From assembly GCA_025963815.1 (NCBI GenBank), contig JAOQAA010000529.1, forward strand, positions 1-10,804: a DNA stretch of 10,804 nucleotides. The letters are read 5' to 3'. The position numbers and the translations under genes are program-made. Shown here piece by piece: positions 1 to 6,362 of the stretch; position 1 is the stretch's first letter, and each line of letters starts with the position of its first letter. A model generated the notes under the pieces. That model ran no database searches. It saw nothing but the letters and a program-made list of their open reading frames with translations, and had not been told where the DNA came from. This DNA is from Capsulimonas sp. (lineage in GTDB: Bacteria; Armatimonadota; Armatimonadia; Armatimonadales; Capsulimonadaceae).

Positions 1-1188
1 ATCCGCCAGCGCGCCGCCGACCGGCCGGAGGAACGAACCCGCAATGATGAAGGGCCAGGTCCACAGACCGACAGTCGCCTTGGGCGCATCGTACTGATCG
101 ACGAAGAACGTGTTGAAGAAGCTGGACATTCCGACGAAGCCGCCGAAGGTGACAAAGTACAGGATGCAGAAGTACCAGGCGTCGGGCTTGGCGAGAACCG
201 CCGCGTAATCGGCGGCGCGGGCCGGACGAACCTGTCCTGGGGGATCCTTGGCGAGCACGGCGAAGGTGACGAGCACGATCACGACCGGGATCATCAGAAA
301 ACCGAAGACCTCATGCCAGCCGTAAGCTTTGGCGAGCATCGGAGCAAAGAGTGTGGCGAGAACCGTTCCCGAGTTACCGGCGCCGGCGATGCCCATCGCC
401 AGGCCCTGAAGGTGAGGCGGATACCACCGCGAGGCGAGCGGCAGCGCCACGGCGAAGGATGCGCCGGCCAGTCCTAAGAAAAACGCGACGAACACCAGTG
501 AGTTGTACGAAGTCGCCATCTGGAAACCGACGGCCAGGGGCAGCAGCGTAAAGAACATGGAGGCGACGCCGACGCGCTTGGAGCCGAAGCGGTCCGCGAG
601 AACGCCCAGCAAAATTCGCCAGAAGCCCGCCGCGAGCAGCGGGATACCGACCAGCAGCAGCTTGGTGGACGCCGGATACCCGTTCGCGATCGGCTGGAAC
701 GTCTTACCAGCCTTCGCCAGCGCCGCGGCGGGCTTGAGGGCGATCACGTTCTCGTTCGGGTTGCCATGCGCTCCGGGAGCGACTTCGATATGGATGAGCT
801 TGGAAGTCGCGTTCACGGCGGCGATGGTGGCGGGGTTCGCGTTGTCCACCACGAACTTCTCGACGGGCTTGACGCTTGCCTTGGTGGCGACACCCGGCGC
901 GCCGGGTTTGATCAGCAGGTTATAAACGTTCTTCGGCTGATCGGCCGCGAGTTTCGGATTCTGCTTGACGGTCTGCGGCCCCTTGATCAGCATCGTGTAC
1001 TGTTCGCCGGTCTGCACCTGCGCGGTGGGCGTCACCTGGAGGTTCTGTCCGGTAAGGGATGGGTCGGTCATGATGAAGGGCATGAGCGCCCCTAAAATCA
1101 CCCACACCATGAAGGAAATATCGAAGTGCAGGAAGGCGCTGAAGAGCGACGGGGCGTGCCCGCTTTGTTTCAAATCACTGAGTTTCAC
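1..1188 (-). CDS. narK: NarK/NasA-type nitrate (nitrate/nitrite) transporter, MFS NNP family, 3' end outside window
   Basis: 396 codons are visible without a stop and the gene continues past base 1. Start chosen: GTG at 1188, preceded by AGGAG with an 8-nt gap. It is an inner-membrane major-facilitator protein of the nitrate/nitrite porter family. TM1 is around residues 20-41 (HFDISFMVWVILGAL). TM2 begins near 174 and carries FWRILLGVLADRFGSKR, where R191 fits the first substrate-binding arginine of NarK (E. coli Arg89). The family glycine signature GAGNSGTVLATLFAP is at 269-283. A second conserved arginine, R388 in FLRPVGGALAD at the window edge, fits E. coli Arg305. The role is nitrate uptake (possibly nitrite exchange) for the reductase encoded upstream. 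Oddity: about 130 residues are inserted between TM1 and TM2, where the family normally has a short loop. Assimilatory rather than respiratory use is inferred from the neighbouring reductase. Confidence 0.9.
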   Translation of the reverse strand, partial: MKLSDLKQSGHAPSLFSAFLHFDISFMVWVILGALMPFIMTDPSLTGQNLQVTPTAQVQTGEQYTMLIKGPQTVKQNPKLAADQPKNVYNLLIKPGAPGVATKASVKPVEKFVVDNANPATIAAVNATSKLIHIEVAPGAHGNPNENVIALKPAAALAKAGKTFQPIANGYPASTKLLLVGIPLLAAGFWRILLGVLADRFGSKRVGVASMFFTLLPLAVGFQMATSYNSLVFVAFFLGLAGASFAVALPLASRWYPPHLQGLAMGIAGAGNSGTVLATLFAPMLAKAYGWHEVFGFLMIPVVIVLVTFAVLAKDPPGQVRPARAADYAAVLAKPDAWYFCILYFVTFGGFVGMSSFFNTFFVDQYDAPKATVGLWTWPFIIAGSFLRPVGGALAD

Positions 1189-1259
1189 GAAGTCTTCTCC
1201 TCTCGCGAACGGTCTTGAGGCTGGGAGCCCATGGGAGGGGTTCGCGGGAAGAAGAACTT

Positions 1260-1274
1260 CCGGCGCTCCGCCAG
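1260..1274 (-). terminator. Possible attenuator hairpin in the transporter leader
   Basis: On the minus strand CTGGCG-GAG-CGCCGG forms a 6-bp, mostly G+C stem with one T.G wobble. It is followed by AAGTTCTTCTTCCC, a weak T-rich stretch. It lies between the ANTAR-like hairpins (1330-1397) and the transporter start, where an attenuator would sit. The T tract is poor and the loop has only three bases, so this is tentative. Confidence 0.25.
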
Positions 1275-1329
1275 CAACTCAAATATCGGGACTCATGGAA
1301 TTGGACCATGGGTCGGTATCTTAAGTGTT

Positions 1330-1397
1330 GGCGACAGTGCCGAAGGGGTGCGTCAAATCTGACGGGGAATTGAACAGCGGCGACAATGCCGCTGTTC
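1330..1397 (-). promoter_or_regulatory. Putative ANTAR-type two-hairpin leader RNA of the nitrate transporter
   Basis: Seen on the minus strand just after the predicted transcription start (about 1404). Hairpin 1 (1397-1372) is a perfect 10-bp stem, GAACAGCGGC / GCCGCTGTTC, around the hexaloop ATTGTC. After a 30-nt linker, hairpin 2 (1341-1330) has a 3-bp GGC/GCC stem around the hexaloop ACTGTC. Known: ANTAR-domain antiterminators such as NasR bind paired hairpins whose hexaloops have A at position 1 and G at position 4, and nitrate-assimilation operons are a classic target. Both loops obey the rule. Inferred: an ANTAR protein, perhaps with a nitrate-sensing domain, controls read-through into the transporter gene. 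Weak point: the second stem is short (a C-A mismatch follows the three G-C pairs), and no clear strong terminator follows. Confidence 0.55.
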
Positions 1398-1410
1398 GTC
1401 TCGTGAGTGT

Positions 1411-1442
1411 AGTATAGAAGAGGGATGTTTCGGGAATGTTTC
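1411..1442 (-). promoter_or_regulatory. Transporter promoter with GlnR/OmpR-type direct-repeat activator box
   Basis: Minus strand: GAAAC (1442-1438), 6 nt, GAAAC (1431-1427), 10 nt, then the -10 box TATACT (1416-1411). As a wider unit it is two tandem 11-bp repeats of CGAAACATYCC. There is no -35 hexamer, because the second repeat lies in its place. Known: OmpR/PhoB-family activators bind 11-bp direct repeats replacing the -35, and actinobacterial GlnR boxes have the form gTnAC-n6-GaAAC-n6. The same arrangement, with identical spacing, precedes the reductase operon. Transcription would start near 1404, right before the first leader hairpin. Confidence 0.7.
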
Positions 1443-1475
1443 GGGGAGAAATGTTTTTTGTAGGTAAGAAGATGC

Positions 1476-1538
1476 GGCCCTCATCCCACAAAGATCCCCC
1501 ACACAGGGGTCGGGGGGCATCTTTACGGGATGAGGGCC
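1476..1538 (-). terminator. Nested hairpin after the porin gene, probable terminator
   Basis: A perfect 12-bp outer stem (GGCCCTCATCCC at 1476-1487 with its complement at 1527-1538) encloses an inner stem of AAAGATCCCCC (1490-1500) with GGGGG-G-C-ATCTTT (1512-1524), which has a small bulge. It begins 7 bp past the porin stop codon. On the minus strand it is followed by GCATCTTCTTACC, so the T tract is weak. It probably separates the porin transcript from the transporter, which has its own promoter. Confidence 0.6.
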
Positions 1539-1544
1539 ACGCCG

Positions 1545-3185
1545 CTAGAACTTGACTTGAAGTTCGCTGATGAACAGGCCGACCTTCTCGGGGTCGACGG
1601 CGCCGGGGGCGTGGGCGACCTTGTTGGGTTTGGTGTACCACAGGCGCAGCCGAGTCGCTTTGTCGAGGCTGTAGAGGACGCCGTAGCCGAGGTTCTTGTC
1701 GGTGTACGAGCTGTCGCTGCCGGTTCCGCTCTTGGCCCGGTTGAACTCGTCGTAGTTGAGCGCAAGGGTCAGCGGATGCGCGCCGGCGGGGCTGAAGGTG
1801 TAGCCGCCCAGCACGTAGTAGCCCTCGATCTTGTTGCCGGGAGCGAACTGGTTCGACGTCAAGGCCAGAGCGCCCTGGGTCGCGCCATTGAAGAAGGTGC
1901 GCTGCTCGAACTTACCTTCCACGTACTCGCCGTTCAGGAAGATGTTGGCGGTCGGGGCAAACTGCACATCGGCGCCCGTCAGCTCTTTTTTGCGCGACGT
2001 ATACGCCGTCCCCGTGTTGGTGAAGTCCGGAACGTGGCCGTTGTAGTAGGAAACTCCCACGCCCACTTTTTTATCCGTGGTCTGATAGGCCGCCCGGTAG
2101 ACCTGGTCCAGCTGCCGATCGGTATCATTGCTCGTGTGGCCGGTTCCGTTGATTAAGGCGGCTGTCAGGCGCAGATTGGCGTTTCCGCCGCTCAGCTGTA
2201 CACCCCGGTCGTAATCCTGGCTGGAGAACAAGCCCTGGCCGCCTTCATTGAAGGCGAGGGGGCGCTCGCCCTGGATAAACGTCGCGGCGGATGACGGCAG
2301 AATGTATCCGAACGGCGTGGCGAACATACCGGCGGTCACGGTGAGGTTCGTCACGGGGTTGCCATCGCCGAAGGTATAGGCGACGTTTCCTTCGCGGATT
2401 GAAACCGCAGCGCTGCCGGCGTTCGAAACCCCGGAGGCGTCGAACTGGATGGCGTACTTGGTGTTCGGCGTCACCTGTCCGGTAAGCTTGAGGCGCGAGC
2501 GGCGGATCACGAACGATGCGCCATTGGAGTTGGCGGCATAGTCGCCGTTATACGGGCTGCTGCCCGGAGCCTTGCCGCGTGGGTACAGAAGATGATCCGT
2601 TCCGGTGTCGCGGCTGCCGCTATCGGCGGCGAAGTAACGCGCCTGGATATAACCGCCGATCTGGAATTTGCGCTTGGCGCCCACACCATAGGAGTTATTC
2701 GCGGTGTCCTGGGCCTTGTTGGCGATCTCCTTGGTGTCCAGAACATCCTGCCGCAGGTCTTCGACCTGACCGCGCAGGGTAGTGATATCCGTCTGGGCCT
2801 TCGCGACGTCGGCCTGGATCGCAGTCAGTTCGGTCTTGAAGCTGTCGACCAGGACCTGGATCTTGTTCAAATCGTCCTGAGTCACGCTGGTCGTCGGCGC
2901 CGCGCCGCTCTTCATGTCGGCGATCGTCTGTAAAAGACGGTCGACGACGCTGGCGAACTCGTAGCGAGTCAGCGCCCGATTGCCCAGAAACTGGCCGTTG
3001 GGGTAACCCTTGACCAGGCCCTTGTCCGCCAGGCTCTGAACCGCCGAGTACGCCCAATGGTTGTCCGGAACGTCCGGGAACGTTGCGGCTTGGGCCTGCG
3101 CGGGCTGTGAGCCCGTCGCCAAAACTCCGCCAAGCGCCAATGCGGAAATCCCGATCAGCGTATGCACTGTCCTTCGTTGATGCAA
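1545..3185 (-). CDS. SLH-domain outer-membrane porin (cyanobacterial/Deinococcus-like, OprO/P-type barrel), nitrate cluster
   Basis: 546 residues. Start chosen: TTG at 3185, with AGGGG 9 nt upstream; an in-frame GTG at 3167 sits too close to a purine tract to be better. Order of parts: signal peptide (about 1-34, cleavage near AQA-AT), one SLH domain (about 35-80: FPDVPDNHWAYSAVQSLADK), and a coiled coil (about 103-160, rich in D/K/Q/L heptads). From about residue 172 a long beta-rich region begins with FQIGGYIQARYF, resembling phosphate-selective (OprO/P) porins. It ends in ELQVKF, a terminal Phe typical of outer-membrane barrel proteins. Known: SLH porins attach by the SLH part to peptidoglycan-linked polymer and form the outer-membrane channel. 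Inferred: it admits nitrate or other anions for the neighbouring transporter. It lies 111 bp after the reductase stop, so it may be co-transcribed or have its own promoter. Confidence 0.85.
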   Translation of the reverse strand: MHQRRTVHTLIGISALALGGVLATGSQPAQAQAATFPDVPDNHWAYSAVQSLADKGLVKGYPNGQFLGNRALTRYEFASVVDRLLQTIADMKSGAAPTTSVTQDDLNKIQVLVDSFKTELTAIQADVAKAQTDITTLRGQVEDLRQDVLDTKEIANKAQDTANNSYGVGAKRKFQIGGYIQARYFAADSGSRDTGTDHLLYPRGKAPGSSPYNGDYAANSNGASFVIRRSRLKLTGQVTPNTKYAIQFDASGVSNAGSAAVSIREGNVAYTFGDGNPVTNLTVTAGMFATPFGYILPSSAATFIQGERPLAFNEGGQGLFSSQDYDRGVQLSGGNANLRLTAALINGTGHTSNDTDRQLDQVYRAAYQTTDKKVGVGVSYYNGHVPDFTNTGTAYTSRKKELTGADVQFAPTANIFLNGEYVEGKFEQRTFFNGATQGALALTSNQFAPGNKIEGYYVLGGYTFSPAGAHPLTLALNYDEFNRAKSGTGSDSSYTDKNLGYGVLYSLDKATRLRLWYTKPNKVAHAPGAVDPEKVGLFISELQVKF

Positions 3186-3296
3186 ATCTCTTATCCCCTT
3201 TTTGTTTATGCGCGACGTTTAAGACGCCGTCTGATGATCTCACCGAAAACGATTTACCAGTTAATTACTAGTGTTTACGAATTATTCCACACTTCT

Positions 3297-5372
3297 TCAA
3301 GCTTTCCCAATACTCACGGCGCAAATCTTAAACTCAGGCATGCGGGACGTGGGATCAAGCGCATCGTTGGTAAGCAAATTCGCCCGGCCTTTACCCGCCC
3401 AGTGAAAGGGAACGAACACGGTATCCTGCCGGATCGACGGGGTCAGCCGCGCCTTGGCTTCCGCAGCTCCCCGGCGGGTGGCGAGACGAACCATGTCACC
3501 CTCAGCGATGCCGAAGCGGCGAGCGAGCGATGGATGGATCTCCACAAACGCCTCGGGCGCATTGGCGCGCAGCTTTTCGACTCGGCGTGTCTGCGTCCCG
3601 GACTGATACTGCGCCATCACGCGCCCCGTGGTCAGGTAGATGGGGTACTCATCGTCGGGCTCCTCGGCGGCGGCCTTGTGGGCGATGGGGTAGAACTTCG
3701 CCCGTCCGTCGTCGGTGGCGAACTTGTCTAAAAACATACGTGGCGTGCCGGGATGCCCTTCGGACGGACAGGGCCAGAAGACGCCGTCCTGCGCGGCGAT
3801 CCGCTCGTAGGAGATGCCGGCGTAGTCCGCCGCGCCGCCGGCGCTGGCGCGGCGCAGTTCTTCAAAGATCTCCCGAGGGCGCTCGGTGAAATATTGGCCC
3901 GCCCCGAGGCGGTCGGCGAGCGCCTTCAAAATCTGGGCGTCGCTGCGCACGCCCGGCGGCGGGTCCATCGCGCGGCGACGCAGCAGCACGCGGCCTTCAA
4001 GATTGGTCATCGTCCCCTCTTCCTCCGCCCACTGCGTCACCGGCAGCACGACATCGGCGCGCGCCGCCGTTTCCGAGAGAAAGATATCCGAGACGACTAA
4101 GAAATCGAGCGCGTCCAGCCGTTCTTCAATATGGCTCGAACGCGGCGCGGAAACGACCACGTTGGAGGCCGCCACCATCAGCGCGCGGACGCCGCCAGGC
4201 GTTCCCAGCGTGTCCAAAAGCTCATATGCCGAGCGTCCTGGCCCGGGAATGGAGGCTTCCTCCACGCCCCAAACACCGGCGATATACGCCCGGTGCGCGG
4301 GGTTGTCGATCTTGCGGTATCCAGGCAGTTGATCGGCCTTTTGCCCATGCTCACGCCCGCCCTGGCCGTTCCCCTGCCCCGTCAAACAGCCGTAGCCGCA
4401 GTGCGGCTTGCCGGCCTTGCCTAAGGCTAGCGCCAGATTGATAAACGCCTGGACATTCTCCACGCCCTTGCTTTGCTGCTCGGCGCCGCGCGCCGTCAGC
4501 ACCATCGCCGTCGCGGCCTCGCCCATCAGGTGCGCCGCTTTGGTGAGATCCTTGACGGGGACGCCGGTGATGCGCTCGACTCGATCCGGCCAGTAGGAGG
4601 CGATCACACGGCGCACGGCGTCGAACCCGGTCGTGCGCGCTTCGATGAAATCATGATCGAGCAGACCGTCGGCCATCGCGATGTGCAGCAGTCCGTTGGC
4701 GAGCGCACCGTCGGTTCCCGGCGTGATCTGCAGGAACACGGCGGCGTTTTGCGCGGTCGGCGTGCGCCTCGGATCGGCGACGATCAAATGGCCGCCCCGA
4801 TTGCGATGCTCCTCGAAATACTGCATGATCGGCGGCATCGTCTCTGCGGGATTGCTTCCAATGAGAAGTATCGTCTCCGCGCCGGGGATGTCTTCTAATG
4901 GGAACGGCAATCCTCGGTCGATCCCAAACGCCTTGATCCCGGCGGCCGCCGCCGAGGACATGCAAAACCGCCCGTTATAGTCGATGTTAGGTGTGCGCAA
5001 GGCGACTCTGGCAAATTTGCCCAGCATATACGCCTTTTCATTGGTGAGGCCGCCGCCGCCAAAGATCCCCACCGAGTCCAGACCGTACTTCTGCTGCGCG
5101 AGCCGTATCTCCGTCACGATTCGGTCCAGCGCTTCGTCCCAATCACACGGGCGCAGCTCGTCGCCCTTGCGATCCCGGATGTACGGCATGGTCAGCCGGT
5201 CGGGGTGCGCAAGCAGGTCCGTGCTGGTCCAGCCCTTTTGGCAAAGACCGCCCTTGTTCGTCGGAAAGTCCGGGCGCGCGGCGACCGTGAGCAGATCCCC
5301 GTCGGGAACCAGGTTCATGCCGCATTGCAGAGCGCAGTAAGGACAGTGGGTGGCGGTGGCGGACGGCGTCAT
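3297..5372 (-). CDS. nasA: Assimilatory nitrate reductase, catalytic molybdopterin subunit (NarB/NasA type)
   Basis: 691 residues, cytoplasmic (no Tat signal). It reduces nitrate to nitrite at a Mo-bis-MGD centre. The N-terminal [4Fe-4S] site is C10-x2-C13-x3-C17-x26-C44 (HCPYCALQCG ... GGLCQKG). The likely Mo-ligand cysteine is C137 in NGRFCMSSAAAAG, as in NapA and assimilatory reductases. Further family blocks are LLIGSNPAETMPP, the run GYGCLTGQGNGQGGREHG, and a C-terminal dinucleotide-binding domain starting near YLTTGRVMAQYQSGTQTRR. The length matches cyanobacterial NarB and Bacillus NasC. It lacks the C-terminal [2Fe-2S] extension of Klebsiella NasA. The ATG at 5372 overlaps the upstream stop codon as TAATG, preceded by GAGGGG, so it is translationally coupled to the 146-residue protein. 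No flavoprotein or ferredoxin donor is encoded in the window. Confidence 0.92.
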   Translation of the reverse strand: MTPSATATHCPYCALQCGMNLVPDGDLLTVAARPDFPTNKGGLCQKGWTSTDLLAHPDRLTMPYIRDRKGDELRPCDWDEALDRIVTEIRLAQQKYGLDSVGIFGGGGLTNEKAYMLGKFARVALRTPNIDYNGRFCMSSAAAAGIKAFGIDRGLPFPLEDIPGAETILLIGSNPAETMPPIMQYFEEHRNRGGHLIVADPRRTPTAQNAAVFLQITPGTDGALANGLLHIAMADGLLDHDFIEARTTGFDAVRRVIASYWPDRVERITGVPVKDLTKAAHLMGEAATAMVLTARGAEQQSKGVENVQAFINLALALGKAGKPHCGYGCLTGQGNGQGGREHGQKADQLPGYRKIDNPAHRAYIAGVWGVEEASIPGPGRSAYELLDTLGTPGGVRALMVAASNVVVSAPRSSHIEERLDALDFLVVSDIFLSETAARADVVLPVTQWAEEEGTMTNLEGRVLLRRRAMDPPPGVRSDAQILKALADRLGAGQYFTERPREIFEELRRASAGGAADYAGISYERIAAQDGVFWPCPSEGHPGTPRMFLDKFATDDGRAKFYPIAHKAAAEEPDDEYPIYLTTGRVMAQYQSGTQTRRVEKLRANAPEAFVEIHPSLARRFGIAEGDMVRLATRRGAAEAKARLTPSIRQDTVFVPFHWAGKGRANLLTNDALDPTSRMPEFKICAVSIGKA

Positions 5373-5812
5373 TAGGATTGCCCCTCGGCGTCGATCTCAA
5401 CCAGGCCGACATCCAGCACTACGGTTCCGGTGAGGCCGCGCGGCGCGGCAAGGCAGACCTCGATTTTCGTACCGGCCGCATAATCCTCCACGATCGCGAG
5501 CGGAACGTGGTTATCGGATTTGGGGCCGACCGGGAAGTAACGTGCGGGCGTTCCATTGGTCGAGATGGAGAGATAGAGAATATCGTCGGAGAGATTGCCG
5601 GCGCGGAAGTAATGGACCTGCGCGACTTTCCCTTTGGGGACGGTGTAAGAAAGCGCATCGTTCAGCGGCGAGAGATCAAACACGCCGCGTCCGGCGAAGG
5701 GATAAACGCCCTGCAAAAATCGCGGCGTGGCGCGATGGGTGCGCAGCAGCAATTGGAGACGAGTCTCGCTGATGACGACCGGTGTTTCCGTCGGCTTTTC
5801 GGGGGAGTTCAT
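5372..5812 (-). CDS. Unrecognised 146-residue beta-rich protein, first gene of the nitrate reductase operon
   Basis: I do not recognise this family. The protein has no signal peptide, no membrane segment and only one cysteine (in IEVCLAAP). An N-terminal stretch with a possible helix (RLQLLLRTHRATPRFLQG) is followed by alternating strands with Gly/Asn turns: GKVAQVHYFRAGNLSDDILYLSIS, then ARYFPVGPKSDNHVPLAIVEDY, then GTVVLDVGLVEIDAEG. This suggests a small beta-sandwich. The ATG at 5812 is the only usable start, since an in-frame TGA lies not far upstream; the ribosome site (GGAAAGG, about 13 nt away) is weak. The stop overlaps the reductase start by one base, so a matched role such as assembly, cofactor insertion, stability or electron transfer is inferred. 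It does not resemble cyanobacterial NarM (nitrate-reductase-associated family) as I recall it. Confidence 0.8.
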   Translation of the reverse strand: MNSPEKPTETPVVISETRLQLLLRTHRATPRFLQGVYPFAGRGVFDLSPLNDALSYTVPKGKVAQVHYFRAGNLSDDILYLSISTNGTPARYFPVGPKSDNHVPLAIVEDYAAGTKIEVCLAAPRGLTGTVVLDVGLVEIDAEGQS

Positions 5813-5882
5813 ATGATGACAAGCGCCTTTCCAGTGATGCCAAATGATACCGCTTCAGAGCGGATTTCACAAGCAAGGGGAA

Positions 5883-5894
5883 GGCGACACTGCC
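5883..5894 (-). promoter_or_regulatory. Third copy of GGCANTGTCGCC, in the leader of the reductase operon
   Basis: Minus strand GGC-AGTGTC-GCC. It is the same 12-mer as the two in the transporter leader (only loop base 2 differs among the three), in the same orientation, shortly after the predicted transcription start (about 5901). It can form a 3-bp stem with an A1/G4 hexaloop. No clear partner hairpin with an A1/G4 hexaloop is visible nearby. A neighbouring 9-bp stem with one mismatch (around 5903-5926, loop GTATTG) does not fit the rule. Confidence 0.5.
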
Positions 5895-5907
5895 GGGGGA
5901 CACCCAT

Positions 5908-5939
5908 ACAATACTATGTGCGTGTTTCCGAACTGTTTC
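5908..5939 (-). promoter_or_regulatory. Reductase-operon promoter with GlnR/OmpR-type direct-repeat box
   Basis: Minus strand: GAAAC (5939-5935), 6 nt, GAAAC (5928-5924), 10 nt, then TATTGT (5913-5908) as -10. The repeat spacing and the distance to the -10 are identical to the transporter promoter at 1411-1442, and no -35 hexamer is present. The shared layout points to a single activator controlling both transcripts. Confidence 0.7.
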
Positions 5940-5960
5940 GACGCGAAAATACTGTCGAAA
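5936..5960. repeat. Inverted repeat TTTCGAC-N11-GTCGAAA
   Basis: Perfect 7-bp arms at 5936-5942 and 5954-5960, with centres 18 bp apart. The left arm overlaps the distal half of the GAAAC box. It could be the site of a second dimeric regulator at the divergent promoter region, or chance. Confidence 0.35.
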
Positions 5961-6026
5961 AAGATCTGTAAAAAAGAATTTAAAATTATTTTTGAATGTC
6001 TTTAGCAAAATCGGGGAAGCATTCGA

Positions 6027-6032
6027 TATAAT
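6027..6032 (+). promoter_or_regulatory. Consensus -10 box, rightward, ahead of the small ORF and sigma gene
   Basis: Perfect TATAAT at 6027-6032 inside an AT-rich stretch (5940-6035). The -35 is poor (TTAGCA at 6002-6007 with a 19-bp gap is the best seen). It would start a transcript near 6039 carrying the 35-codon ORF and then the sigma factor gene. Confidence 0.5.
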
Positions 6033-6109
6033 AACTGTACGGCCCGGGGAGAACGTCACGAGACTTCCCGAACATCGCCGCACCCAATTTACCGAAAGGA
6101 GCCGCACAC

Positions 6110-6217
6110 GTGAAAATCGCAAATATTCGTTTTGCAAATTTAATAATGGTCCCGGTACTCACTGTACCAGAGACCGGACACACGCCGTTCGCCTCGTTTC
6201 GGCGTCTATCTGCCTAA
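6110..6217 (+). CDS. Possible 35-residue peptide or leader ORF upstream of the sigma factor
   Basis: GTG start at 6110 with AAAGGAG 8 nt upstream, and TAA at 6215-6217. The product would begin MKIANIRFANLIMVPVLTVP, with a basic start, a hydrophobic middle, then a polar tail ending FRRLSA. An imperfect hairpin (6148-6158 with 6164-6175, 10 bp with a bulge and a mismatch) lies inside it. It follows a consensus -10 and lies about 145 bp before the sigma gene, so it might be a leader peptide or a small secreted or membrane peptide. No homologue is recognised; base composition drifts from AT-rich to GC-rich along it, so coding is uncertain. The remainder up to 6350 shows nothing definite. Confidence 0.35.
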   Translation: MKIANIRFANLIMVPVLTVPETGHTPFASFRRLSA

Positions 6218-6362
6218 CCCGCTCCCCGCCCGCGACAGTAATTTTTGTCTCGGTCCCCCTTGAAGCCGGTTTTCCCAGATAGCGCCGACGAGAGCCAACC
6301 GCCCAGCCCGTGGAATTTTCACGATCAGGCTAACTCTTGTTTTTTGTTATTTGGAGAAGATT

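Noticed and set aside
1530..2156. Long plus-strand open frame opposite the porin
   Set aside because: It is antisense to a clear signal-peptide/SLH/barrel protein, and its translation is low-complexity A/V/G/R-rich with no domain, a typical GC-rich shadow.
5903..5926. Hexaloop hairpin (loop GTATTG) as the ANTAR partner of the operon-leader motif
   Set aside because: The loop lacks A at position 1, and the hairpin overlaps the -10 box and lies mostly upstream of the predicted transcription start.
6309..6323. CGTGGAATTTTCACG near-palindrome upstream of the sigma gene
   Set aside because: Odd-length symmetry with one mismatch and no second copy; could be chance.
6351..6362. TTG start of the sigma factor at 6351
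   Set aside because: The GGAG ribosome site would lie inside the coding region; TTG at 6363 is correctly spaced.
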